NCBI RefSeq assembly: GCF_003573695.1
Contig: NC_039359.1
Coordinates: 186,952,813-187,016,812 of the forward strand
Source of the DNA: Papaver somniferum
Taxonomy: Eukaryota > Streptophyta > Magnoliopsida > Ranunculales > Papaveraceae
Reading direction: 5' to 3'
DNA length: 64,000 bases
In this document: positions 24,002 to 36,179 of the stretch, piece by piece
How the letters are laid out: the number at the start of each line of letters is the position of its first letter
How positions within the stretch are numbered: the first letter of the stretch is position 1
Position numbers and translations under genes: made by a program
The notes under the pieces: generated by a model
Seen by the model: only the letters and a program-made list of their open reading frames with translations
What the model was told of the DNA's origin: nothing
Database searches by the model: none

Positions 24002-25972
24002 ATGTCGAAAACTTTTAATTTTCAATCGGATTCTGATTGAAATATCATATCTGGAAATACTTTTGTTTCAAGTAATTCTTCGAAAACTGTTTATATTTCT
24101 GATAAATTGATTTATGAGAGTTTGAATGAATGGGGATTCAGTTTAATAGGTCGTTTAGATTTAGTCAAGTTGAAATTATCGGTGGCTGAATCATGTTTAA
24201 GAAGTCAATGGAAACTCAAGGGTAATTGTAAGTTTATTCCGATTGGAAAAGGTTTTTTCATTATTAAGCTTGACAATGGAGAAGATATGAAGTTAATCTA
24301 TGAAGGTTTCTGGGAAGTTGAAAATCAAATTGATACATGTGTATCTTCCTCTCTCTGGGAACTAGTGATCCTCAAGACGAATTGAGGATAGAATTGTAAT
24401 TTATGAGGAATTATTGATTTAAGGAAGTATTCTTAGATAAGGAAGTATTCCTAAATAAGGAAATATACCTAGAAATGGAATATTTCCTAGACAATGTAAT
24501 ATTCTTAGATAAGGAAATATACCTAGAAAAGCAATATTTCCTAGACAAGGTAATATTAAGGAAATATATACTTAGAAAAGGAATTATTCCTAGATAACGA
24601 AAGAGATTCCTAGAAGGTTTGGGAAACCGTTAAAGCTATAAATAGAGATGCTTAGCTCATAGCTAAGACATCTAGAGTGTTTTTTGTGATATAGACACAC
24701 CTAGATCTAGAGTGTGGTTTGTGATACAGACACACGCAAATCTAGAGAGTGTGGTTTTACCCCTAGAAAAGGATGTTTAACACGCGCACCTAGAGAGAAA
24801 AGTTTGTGAGGCAATTGATTATTGCAAAAGCAAGCTTAGCAAACAGTTTAAGGTTGATCCACTGTTTAGAGAGATTGTAAGCGTAACAAAGAGGGAATTG
24901 TAATTGTTTTCTTTTTCATAATCTAGAAGATATATTTCTTCGAATTATTACTTTGTGCTCTGTTTTCTAGTTTTCGTCTATTATTATTCTGAATTCCGCC
25001 TCTATAATAATAGTCACCAAGGTACAGAGATCAATACGTATCACAAATTCTTAGACACGGGTTCTGGAAAAGGGAATTTAAACCAGAATTACAGAAAACT
25101 TCTAGTGCTTTTGTGTGGGTAATATTTCCAGAGTTATGTATTGAATATTGGAAGGAAGATATCCTTATGACCGTAGGCAGTGCAATTCATAGACCAATTC
25201 GAATTGATGAAGCTACTATGAAGAAGGAATTTGGTTTTTATGCTAGCATTCTAGTTGATATTGATTTGGCAAAATCTATTCCAAATAAAGTTTGGATTGA
25301 ATCTAAGTTTGGTAAATTTGAACAAGAAATCAGAATACCAAACCTTCCTAAATTTTGTAGCCATTGTAAAGTGATTGATCATTATGTTGCTGACTGTCGA
25401 AATAAAAGAAAAGAGTATGTGCAAAATGTGCACACAATACCTAAGCAACAATGGAGATATACTCCCAAGAAGACAACCCATTTGAACACTGGTGGTTTTG
25501 ATATTTGTTATCCTTATCAGCAAACAGAGACCAATGTGAGGGAAGAGGAAGTTGTGAATCAAGTTTTGATATTTGTTATCCTTCTCTTACTGGTTCAAAT
25601 GAAGATCAAAATGATAAGAATGAAGGTTTTAACGGTAATTTGGAATGTCCAAAGGAATTTCCAGCTATTTCAGTTGATAATATACTTGATGTTGGAAGTA
25701 GCATTCCTCCTTTGAATAATGTAGTGGGAGTAATTCCATCTTCAAATTTGGAAGCATCAGATGAAGAGGTTACTGCTCAAGTTTTATCTAATATTAATTC
25801 AGAGGTTGAAAAATTGGGTGAACGAAAAAATGTTTCTGGTAAAGCACCTAAATATAGAAATCTAAATATACAAGAAGAGAGTGTGAATGAAGGTAAGAAT
25901 ATTACTTCTCCAAGTAAATTTAATGACCTGATAGATATCGCAGAAAAGCATGATCAAGTTTTTCTAAAATAG
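24002..25972 (+). pseudogene. L1 ORF1 (DUF4283-like domain and CCHC knuckle), interrupted
   Basis: ORF1 proteins of plant L1s bind element RNA. The start ATG at 24002 gives MSKTFNFQSDSD and then a TGA at 24038. The frame continues with a DUF4283-like segment (about 24107..24330; LKGNCKFIPIGKGFFIIKLD), is cut by the solo LTR at 24331, and resumes at 25049 in the same frame once one target duplication is removed (HGFWKREFKPELQK). A CCHC knuckle follows at about 25354..25400 (CSHC, DH, C). A frame change at about 25500..25565 coincides with a 20-bp direct repeat (see findings). The last part, to 25972, is acidic and serine-rich. Family assignment is by motif order. Confidence 0.75.
24331..25043 (+). 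mobile_element. Solo LTR, 713 bp, inserted in L1 ORF1
   Basis: Ends TGATACATG and CGTATCA form a short inverted pair. The 5-bp duplication CAAAT flanks it (24326..24330 and 25044..25048), and removing it restores one open frame across the junction. A TATA box (CTATAAATAG) is at 24638..24647. The 5' half is rich in diverged AAGGAA(G/A)TATTCCTA words (24420..24600). Only one LTR is present. Copia or gypsy origin is not decided. Confidence 0.85.
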
Positions 25973-26099
25973 TTGCAAAACCAATTAAAGGTAAAGTAAC
26001 TGGAATACCTGATGTTACTACCAGGAGACAAGCAAATAGTTTAGTCAAATTATGTTCTGGAGTGGGGAGTTCTAATACTTCTCATAACCTTCAATCTCA

Positions 26100-29000
26100 A
26101 TGAGAGTTGTTTATTGGAATGTCAGAGGCTTGAGAAGAATCCAAGCCAAAGACAAATTGAGAAGTTTAGTACAACAATTTAGTCCTTCATTACTGTGGAT
26201 AGTTGAACCAAAAGTCAAAGCTTCTAGCAGTATTATTAAGCAATTACATTTACCTGGTATGAGTAAAATGATACTTCTCAATTCTAATGGGAACTTAAAA
26301 GGCAACATATGGTTATTTTGGCATACTTCAGTTACTGCTCCTTCTTTGATTTCTTCCTCTAAGCAATGTATTACTGTTCAACTTGGTGAGGTTTTAGTTA
26401 CAGGTGTACATGCTGAATGTCTTATTATAGACAGAAGAATCTTATGGTTTGAATTATTAACTATCAATGAAATGAAGTTACCATGGTTCGTGATAGGGGA
26501 TTTTAATGTGGTGCTCACTTGTGAAGAGAAAAAGGGTGGTATAACTCCTCTCAGAATTGCAATACAAGAATTTAGGGATTGTATAGAATCATTTAATTTG
26601 GTTCAAGCCCCTAGATCAGGTATCAAATTTTCTTGGTGTAACAATAGGGTGGGCAAGAAAAAAATTCTCTGTGATTTGGATAAAGAATTTTATAATCTTC
26701 CATGGCTGGAGAAATTTGAAGGTTGGTGCTATAAAGTTGGAGTTAAGGGTACATCAGATCATGGTGCTTTACTAGGTGGAGTTTCCAATACTTACAAGCC
26801 ATCCAACATACCATTTAAGTACCAATCAGTGTGGACTTCTCATCCTGTTTTTCTTAAGTTAATTCAAGACTCATGCCTACAAGATTATGATGGAAACCCT
26901 GCTTTCTGTTTGATGCATAAATTGAAAAGATTGAAAAATATTCTTAAACAATGGAATTGGGAGGTTTTGGTGACTTGAAACTTAAAGTGAAGACCACTGA
27001 GAAGGAAGTATTAGATGCTTCTTTAGAATCTGATGCTGATCCAGAAAATATAGAATTACTTGACAGGTTAGTCAAAGCAAGGGGTAAACACGAAATGGCT
27101 TCTCAGCAATACAATAACTGATGAGAGCTAAATCTAGAGTCAAATGGGTCAAAGAAGGAGGTGTTAATACATCTTTCTTTCATACTACAATGAGAATGAG
27201 AAGGACTTTTAATCATATTTCAGAATTGGAAAATGAGGAAGGAAATATCATAACAGATCAAGCTCAGATTGCTGATGTGCTTGTAAATTATTACAAAATG
27301 AAGTTTGAAGAGAAAAATGTAACATTTGTGGAAGAAATTTTTGAAGCTATACCCAAAATTTTGAATGAGGAAGATAATTTGTTTCTGGATGCTACTCCTT
27401 CTCAAAAAGAGATTAAAATGTTGTCTTTGGAATGGATGCAAATAGTGCACCAAGGCCTGATGGTTTTCCTAGTTGTTTTTTCAGATTTGCTTGGAATGTG
27501 ATTGGAGATGAGTTAGTAGAAGCAATCCAGTATTGTTGGTACAACAGATTTATACCAAAAGGTTTCAACTCAAACTTAAAGTTCAAGGAGCTAAGAAAGC
27601 AACACAGTTCAGACCAATTGGATTGGCGAATTTTAACTTCAAAATTATTACAAGAATAATAACTACTAGGATTTGTACATTGATTGGGAGATTAATTTTT
27701 GCTCAACAAGGTGCTTTCATTAAGGGTAGAAATATACATGAGAACATTATTTTGGTTTCTGAGTTAGTAAATGAGCTTGAAATAAAGAGAAGGGGAGGTA
27801 ATGTTGGTCTTAAAATTGACATCACTCAAGCTTATGATTCATTAAGCTGGAATTTTCTTTTTGAAGTGCTAAGAAGATTTGGATTTTCTGAAGTTGGAAT
27901 TCAGTGGTTATGGAAGATTTTTAATTCAGCTAGAATCTCTGTCCTTGTAAATGGTGGTCCATGTGGCCTTTTTGAAGTGGGTAGGGGATTGAAACAGGGT
28001 GATCCATTATCACCAATCTTGTTTGTGCTAGCTTAAGAAATTTTGAGTAGAAATATGATAAAAATTAGTTCAGATGGGTAAAATTCAACCCATGGTATGT
28101 AGAGGAGGATACCTACCAACACATTTAATGTTTGCTGATGACATCTTTATTTTTTGCAATGGAAATAAGAAAACTCTGGAAAATTTGTTGGGTTTATTGA
28201 TGTAGTATCAAATGTCTTCCGGTCAAGTGGTGAATAAAGCAAAAAGCAAGTGCTTTGTGAGTGGTGTTTCAGAAATTAGAAAAAATGGAATTCCTGAATT
28301 TTTGCAGATGGAGCTGTCAACTTTCCCTGATAAATATTTGGGTGTGATTTTGAATCTAGGAAGAGTTAAGACAAATCAAGTTTGGGGGATAGTTGAACTA
28401 ATGCAAAAAATATTGGCTAGATGGATTGGAAAGATATTGGCTTTTGCTGCAAGGTTGACTCTTGTTAAATTTGTCCTATGTAGCATGCCAATTTATATTA
28501 TGTCTGTTTACAAATGACCTAAGACTGTTATTCAAGTTTGTGAAAGAATCATAAGTAATTTTTTATGGTCTGGAGATCCAGTTGTGAAAAAATTAGTTAA
28601 TGTTAAGTGGGATGAAGTAAATGCTCCAATAGAAGAAGGAGGTTTAGGACTTATAAGACTTGAAGTTATGAACAAAGCTTTATTAATGAAGTTATTGTGG
28701 AAGATTGAAACTGAAGATGAAGAATGAACCTTATTCATGAGAGCTAAATATAATAATAACAAAGGTGAATGGATCAATTACTACAAACAATCCTCTATTT
28801 GGTCTGGTTTTAAATGGGTACTTTCTGATCTTCATGAGGGCAGTAGATGGATAGTAGGGGATGGAAATAAAATCTCAGTTTGGAAGGATAAATGGATTAA
28901 AGAATATGCTATAATTGATACACACCCTGATGATGAGTATATTTTACATAATGCAGAAATGAAGGTGAGTGAATTGATTCAAAATGGTATATGGCACATA

Positions 29001-30128
29001 CCAGAACCAATGCTGCAGTATATTGAGCTTAATGAACTTCCAGTTTTAAGGGAAGGACAAGATAAAAAAAATATGGGCAAATAATTTGCAGGTACTTTTT
29101 TTGTTGCAAGTGCGGCTCAATCGGTAAAGAAGAAACACATTGTGGTGCATTGGGATCATCAGGTATGGCAGCCTTGTATTACCCCTTATACTTCAAGTAA
29201 TGTTTGGAAAATTTTAAGGGGAGCTTGTGCCACTGAGGAAACTGTTAGGAGAAAAGGCTTTGTCACAGTGTCTAAGTGCTACATTTGTAGGCATGATCAG
29301 GATAAAATGGAGCATTTACTAGGATCCTGTGATTTTAGTAATCAAATATGGCACTGGCTAGGTGGAACTTTTAAATGTCCAAGTCCAAAATGCTTAACAG
29401 ATATGTTGAATATTGCCAAAGAGAAAAGTTCTGCCATTAAAGAAGTGTGGTTTAATTGTGCATTTAATACACTGGTGGAAATCTGGTTTACCAGAAATGT
29501 TATCATCTATGAAGCTGCTACACCAAATGTGGAAAAGTTCAAGCAAATAATTATAAGTTTCACAAAGGATTGCAGTGTCTGAATGAAGGGTGTAATGTGG
29601 AGGACAGTGTATGATTTGCAGATTCTTTTATTTTTTGGTATTTTTGGAATTAAGGCTTATAATACACAGGTGAAGCAATACTTTTTTTAATTTCCCTATA
29701 TGAATCAAATCCTGATATGCTGTGATGGCGCATCCAAAGGGAATCCAGTGATGGCAGGTTTAAGTTTTGTAGCAAGAAATTATTATGGGGATTATGTTGG
29801 TGCTGCTTCAGGGGGACTTGGAATTGCTACCAATTACTTAGATGAAGTAATGGCCTTTATTGTTGTCGGTGAATGGGCTGTTACTCAACAGTTTATGGAA
29901 GTATGTTTTAGCCTAGATTCAAATGTTATGTTATTGGCTTTCTCAAATAATAGAATACCATGGATTGTGCTGATTAAATGGGAAAGGATAAGAAATTCAA
30001 TACCTACAATAACATTTAAACATTCCTATAGAGAAGTCAATTTTTCTGCAGACAAGATGGCCAACAAATGGGTTCTATTGAATAGAGGTGAAATACTTTA
30101 CTATGAGGAGAAGCCAACTTTTCTATGA
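26100..30128 (+). pseudogene. L1 ORF2: endonuclease, reverse transcriptase, zinc finger, RNase H (multiple breaks)
   Basis: ORF2 nicks the target and copies L1 RNA. From ATG 26100 an APE-type endonuclease is open to 26978 (WNVRGL, WIVEPK, GDFNVVL, TSDHG). Frame breaks follow near 26970, 27120, 27435 and 27560. Reverse transcriptase motifs are clear: FRPIGLANF (about 27610), KIDITQAYDSLSW (27810..27850), GLKQGDPLSPILF (27990..28028), a stop at 28034, and FADD (28131..28142). A zf-RVT-like segment lies in 29142..29582 (CYICRHDQDKMEHLLGSC). The RNase H-like domain, 29700..30128, starts ILICCDGASKGNP and ends REVNFSADKMANKW. Breaks in at least six places mean it cannot be translated as one protein. 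Confidence 0.85.
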
Positions 30129-30311
30129 AAGTTGGAAAATGAAATTGATATGTATTTCAAGTTTTAGTGGTCTGTCTGTCATCTTTTTTTTTTTTTGGGC
30201 TTAGCTCTTATTTGGTTTTTTGCCTTGGCTTGTCTGGGCAATCTTTTGTAATATGTAAATTCAAATTTTTTAATAATAAAATTCATGATTTAGAAAAAAA
30301 AAAGAGTAAGA

Positions 30312-30536
30312 CATGGAAGAGATACACACCATGTAGGGATTTATTAAGTTCTAAGGGACCTAAGGTTTTTATTCATCATCAAATTTAATTAGATAGATAC
30401 TAAGCATTGTTCATAAGATAACAGTCGCGAATTTTGTACCACTCTCCTAATGTTTACTGCCTATATATATAGACTTCACAACTAATTCATTATTTTTGCA
30501 ATAAGCACTGAGGTAGGTAGAAGAAGTATAGTGTAT
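30312..30536 (-). other. hAT sequence downstream of the transposase stop
   Basis: Short AT-rich stretch between the L1 target duplication and the end of the transposase frame, presumably 3' untranslated sequence of the minus-strand transposase gene. No polyadenylation signal is convincing. Confidence 0.35.
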
Positions 30537-30990
30537 TTACATACAATTAATGAGCAGGAAAAGTCGTATACCTGACTCTAAGACGTCATCCTCCTTATCC
30601 TCATATCCAAATGTATAAGGATCCATGTCAATTGGTGTCCGTAACCAGCTTTGCAATAAAATCAGTGCTTCCACAGTTCGGGGCCTTAAAGAACTTCGGA
30701 AGTGACCAAGAATTCGCTTTCCAGTATTGAAAATGGATTCACTTGCAACTGAAGAGATGGGAATCACAAGTATGTCTCTTGCTATGAGTGACAGAATATC
30801 AAACCTTGCAAAATTGATTTTCCACCAAGTCAATATATCAAACTTTGAACCTTCTTTCTTGTCTTTCGTTGGTGAGTAAATCTGCTCCGATAAATATCTT
30901 TCCACCTCTGATTTGCCAAAATCCTCCATTATAGACAGTTGGGTTTTACGTTTTTCTTTATGTGCCTTATGTTTTCTCTTTCTATGTAAC

Positions 30991-33875
30991 TGATAGGTGT
31001 CTAAAACACCTAATTTTATATCTATTGTTTATGCTTTCTTTGTTACTTTTCTTGTAAATTATGTATCACGATTACTTTTGAGTTTATTAGGTGTTTTGGA
31101 GTCATACGACGCAAAAGAAGGAGAAACCAGCCATTTTGAGCAAGAAGGGCTATCTGTTCATTTTGTAGGCGAGTGATATCTGGATCCCAGTCAAGGATAA
31201 GGGACAACCAGTGAAATCTAATAATAATCACTAAAATCACCCATGGGTGTTAATAACTGTCCCAGACTATTAGACCTAACTATGTCGAATTGGTCTTGTT
31301 GTTTCAGAAAACACAGCCTTCTTCTCTTCAAGTTCAGACAACTACAGATGAATCGGTGAGGAATTTGGATGGGATTAGTAATGGAAGACAAATCGAGACT
31401 GAGAAGAGAAGAACGTAGCTGCCGATGTTGTTGAAGTGAAATGGGGATTTGTTTTTGAATAGAGAAATGGGAGAAGGAATTTGTTCTGCTGGGTTTATGG
31501 GGATGAGATCGAGAAAAGGAAGGAATTGATGTTTCTGTGGTAATTTGAAGCAACAGATAGAGACGAGGGCGGTATATCAAGGATTAAGGAGTGGGTATTA
31601 CTGGAATTGAGATTTAAACTCCAGTATTCATAGTATGAGCTCAAGGGTTTGGTTGATTCAATCAAAAGATGAGAATTTAAGTACAAGGATGAGATGGAGA
31701 TGGGTTTTGACGAGATTGAGCAGAATCAGAAGATGGGTTGAACTCGAATTCGAGTTTGGATCGATTATGGCAGTGAACACGGATAATTGTGAAGTTCCAG
31801 TAAAGCTTCAATGGAAGATGAATTATGACATGGTGGTATTGTTTTGCAGTATGAAGACGATGATGTTCATTGGTTCGAAATGGTGGTTGTTGTTGAGACA
31901 GGGGAAGGCCAAGATGATGCAGGTACTGCTGATAATGAGGCTGCAATTCAGTGAGAAGGACTTGGGTTGTTAACTGCAACGAACTGATGGTGATGCAGCT
32001 GAAATTGAGGTATTGCAGCTGTGAATGAGAGTAAAGAAAGGAAGCTGGAGGTATTCGAGGTTATGCTCAGTCTTGCACCTGCAATGGACTGAGGCAATGG
32101 CTGGTGCAGTTGGTGCTGCAGTTTTGGTGGAGTTGCTGCTGGAGCTACAGATGGTACTAGTAATGGCATTGTAGGTGTGGTTGGAAGTGCAGGAACTGAG
32201 CCAAGGAGCAGCTGCAATTGCAGGAAAGAACAATGGAGATTTGCGAGTCTGAGACAAGGAAGAACCTGGCGGTATGAGTTAGTTCTCGAAATCAGTTGAG
32301 ATGTGAACCAGATGGTGCTATATGTGTGATGGTTGAGATTGCATTTCAAGTTGTAATGGCTAGAAGAAACTGACAAGAGTTGCAGCTACAGTTGGAGGTG
32401 GAATAGGTACTGGTGGTAGATGGAGTGCAGCTGCTTCATTTGTAGATGGGTTTCGTGGGCTATAATGGCAGCTCAGGAGGTTAACTGAATGGAGATGATC
32501 TCATGACTATGAGTTCTGGGTTGTTACAAGATAGAGAGAATGGTGTTGGTGATGAGACAGATGCAATGGATGTAACATTGCTGCTGCCATGGCTCTGCAA
32601 TGCCTATAGCTTGAGTTGGGTGGTTGCAGTGGTAGTGCAGAACAAGGGAATTAATCGCTGAGAAGCTGCAGAAGTGAAATGAAGTAGATGGTACGACTTG
32701 GAAGATATGATGTTGCCAACCGTTGTTGCTGGTGGAGGATTTTTAATGCAAGATGAAGTTTTGTGCGTGAATGATATTGTTGCATGGATGGAGTGATAGC
32801 TCAGGCTAAATTTCCTTGTCAGTTTCACAAAATTGACAGGCATATCGAGTTATTGGGCTTATGGGATATATGGAGGCATAGCGGGTAGTTCTGGCAGAGT
32901 TGGTTAAGCATGGCCTAGATATGGAAATCTTGAGAGTTTGGGTCGTGAGGTATAAAAGGAACAGAGAACACCCATAAGAATATCATCTCTTTTACTATCT
33001 TTGCCTTACTTTTGTTATAGGGTTTAGAAAGATGAAAGATTTTCTTTTTCTTCTTGTTATGAACTCCATGAGCATGAGCTAGAATTTTATTATTAGTTCT
33101 GGATTAATTGGATTTCACATAACATGGTTCTTTGATTCAATATATTAGTTTTGTCTCATATTTATCGTTCATGATTCTCTGAAAATATAGTTGTATGATT
33201 TACGTATTACAACATGATTGATTGTTTGTTTTGTCAAGTTGCAAATTGGTAGAACTTGTAATCACATCTATTGCTAGTTTAGGGTTAATCATCGAGCGAT
33301 AATCCTTGAACACAAGTAGCATAAATATGGTTATAGTTTGTAGTGATACATCCTTGTAATCATATGTGAACCATGACCTTTGTTAAATCGATTGCGCAAT
33401 GTATTTCGGTTGCATTGATTAGCCTTATTTCATGAATCTTAATGCTCCATGTTAATTGAACTTGATTAGCGCAAGGCGTTAGGTCATTCTTTTGGTAGAA
33501 TTCATATTCGCATCTTTTAATGTGTTTGTTGATGACAAGAGGAAATTAGAGGGATATCCTTTCGACAAGGTATTCTAGGGTTTTTGATAATGAGAGATTA
33601 AATATCAATTCTAATTATTATGACAAGAACATGTTTGTGAATGAAAATGAAATCCTTTACCAATACTTTCACGTATCTCTGATTTGCTTGTTTATTTTAC
33701 TTGTTTTACTTTTAGTTTATACAAAATAAGAAAACCCCCCAATTGTTATTTGAGAAACCAAAACAACTTGACAACCCAAGACCTCTCTGTGGGAACGATC
33801 CTTCTTGTCCTTGCTATATTTTATATTTTGAGTAGTGAGAAAGTAATTTATTTTTGACGCATACGACAACGATCA
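30991..33875 (+). mobile_element. Solo LTR, 2885 bp, inserted in the hAT transposase gene
   Basis: Ends TGATAGGTGTC and CGACAACGATCA. The 5-bp duplication GTAAC flanks it (30986..30990 and 33876..33880). Removing it joins the two parts of the transposase frame without a shift. A TATA box (TATAAAAG, 32951..32958) is followed by a 0.9-kb R/U5-like part ending in GTGGGAACGATCCTTCTTG, a phrase common at the ends of some plant Ty3/gypsy LTRs. The many open frames on both strands at 31200..32850 arise from purine-rich sequence with CAGCAG/CTGCTG words and are not genes. Confidence 0.85.
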
Positions 33876-34332
33876 GTAACGTAGAACTAGAACTCTCTTG
33901 ACTAGGAATACCACCAGTTTCACCCACAGACTCTGACGAGGCTAACACACTTCCTACACTTGTATATTCTTCCTTGTAAGCTGTAAATAATTGATTAAAT
34001 TCCTCTTTCACTTTATCTAACCAACTTTTTACCAATCTTTGTTTCATAGAAGGAATATCATGCATAATCAAGTCTTCTAATATTACTTGCAATCCGCGTT
34101 TTTTTTCTCTCTTTGATCGAGAAGCACAACAATGAAGGATTCATGTTTTTTACTCACTCCAATACTTGTTGTATTTAAGTAACATCTTCTCACCCATATG
34201 GCTTAAGTAAGGATTATCATGAGATTTCAGCCAATCATTTAAATCTCCACGGACATCACTAATTTCCTCCAAAAATGTATGCGAAGTGACATAGGTAAAA
34301 CCAAAGAACTCAACAGTGGCTTCATAAAATAC

Positions 34333-34977
34333 ATGTAGAAACAGTACTAATTGTTATCTAAGTGAGCATCAAAAGTTGTCTAAAAAATGAGAAAAAAACA
34401 TAAACACAGACGAGGAAAGAAATGATATATAACCCTGGTTCTAATTCCATAACAAGTTCCAAGTTTACTTGTCTAAGAAGCTGGATACCCATGCTTAATT
34501 GGAAAACACATGCTTGCAAACAAGAATTGTTATATGCTTAATCGATGTAGTTGCGGCAGATGCTTATAAAGTTATGTGGTGTTGCCTTAACAAAAAACTT
34601 AACTACCAAGAAAAAATCTAACGATCCTGTAGAACTTTCTAAAACATTTCTTCAAACATAGTGAAAGGGTCCGAGAATATGCATGAGAATGACATCATGA
34701 AAGAACAAACACCAAGATACAACTGGAGCGCGGCCAAAAAAAGAAATAAAGGAACGACGCCAAGCACTAGGTTGAATCAGAAGTACAGGTCTTATGTCTA
34801 AATTTAAATTGTTATATTATGCATATGGCTAGTCAGCTGAAAATATTTATAATCATGTTGATAGTTAAAGAGAATGAGACCTTGTTTATCGCAGCCTACA
34901 ATCTATCTACTGGTTTCAGACCTTGTTTTGTATCATGCAATCAGTTCTAAAATGGTTGAAAAAGAAACATAAAATAC
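34333..34977 (-). other. 645-bp insertion or intron in the transposase, flanked by a 22-bp direct repeat
   Basis: CATAAAATAC(A/C)TGTAGAAAC(A/T)G occurs at 34323..34344 and again at 34968..34989. On the minus strand the first copy encountered reads CTACAG/GTATTTTATG, a good donor context. The distal copy reads CTACAT/GTATTTTATG and continues the transposase (YEATVEFFG). The intervening 645 bp has no recognised gene. It is either an intron born by duplication or a small transposon with its target duplication. Confidence 0.5.
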
Positions 34978-36179
34978 CTGTAGAAACTGAACTAGGACTT
35001 GAGCATTAGCCCAATCATACTTTTCAGGAGCATGCACGCGAGGCTTTTTCTTTTTGGCTTTTCTCCGACCAGCTAAGTGTTCTTCAGGAGCATCAGAATC
35101 AGATGAACTAGATTCTAATTCATCAGGAACATCTGTTCTGTCAATATCATCAATATTACCACCCATTTCTGGTTCATCGGGAATATCGAAGATAAACCTC
35201 TCACGAAATGCTTTATCTGACCGTCCTAGCCTTATAAAGGCCTTTTCATATTTTTCCGCAGCATCCAACATCAAGTAAATGGAGTTCCATCTTGTTTTCA
35301 CATCTAACACCAATCCCTTTTTATATTCTATTTTTTTTGAGATATACGACATCTAAGAACTTCTTCATTCTAGCAGGAGAGGCCATGACGTATTTAACCA
35401 CTGACCTGATTCTGACCACTGAAGTATGATACTTCTTCAACCCATCCTTACCAACTAAATCTAATACGTGGGCGGCACATCTGACATGTATGTTTACCTC
35501 CAACAATTGACGATCCCCAACTTATAACTCTCTGTTTGACATATTCAATTGCTTTTTTTATTTGCGGATGCATTATCGAGAGTGATGGTGAACACTCTCT
35601 CAATCCCCCACTCTATCTAACACTTCTCCAATGTTCTTCCAATATGTTCACCTCCATGACTAGTGATTAAAAAAAAACATATGATTCTTTTGTGTAACTT
35701 CCAGTGGTCATCGATAAAGTGAGCACTAACTACCATGTAGTTGTAGTTCTGAATTGACGTCCAAGTATCGGTTGTGAGACAAACTCTAACCTTGTTCACC
35801 TTGAAATAGTTCACCAAATTGTTATTTTCACTCACAAACAGGCTGCAGATTTCACGATATACGGTCATCCGAGATGGAAGTTTGAACCTCGGCTCAAGAT
35901 ATCTACAAGATGCTACAAATCCTTATCCTTCAACCATTCGGAAAGATTGTTCATCTGTAAAATGAACTTTATCAAGGCTCTCCTACATGCATCTTGACAT
36001 AACGTAACCCCAACCGTTTGTTGCTCATCTCCTAGATTGCTAGGCTGATCGAGAGAGTGTTGTCCCAACTGCGCAGATTCTAGTGTAGCTAAATACTTCT
36101 GACCCTTAGACAAATGATAGTTCAAATTTGATGTTCCATACTCCTTACCACCAACCTTATACTTACCATCTTCACAATG

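Larger units (their letters stand above)
23807..30302 (+). mobile_element. L1-type LINE, nearly full length
   Basis: The order is 5' leader, ORF1 (24002..25972), ORF2 with endonuclease, reverse transcriptase, zinc finger and RNase H (26100..30128), and a 3' end with AATAATAAAATTC and an A-run to 30302. A 9-bp duplication AGAGTAAGA flanks it (23798..23806 and 30303..30311). Without the solo LTR inside ORF1 the length is about 5.8 kb, normal for a plant L1. ORF1 and ORF2 are both broken. It inserted in the hAT 3' region. Confidence 0.88.

Noticed and set aside
31218..32843. Several Ser-, His- and Gln-rich open frames on both strands
   Set aside because: Low-complexity purine-rich and CAG/CTG-rich U3 sequence of a solo LTR; overlapping frames without domains.
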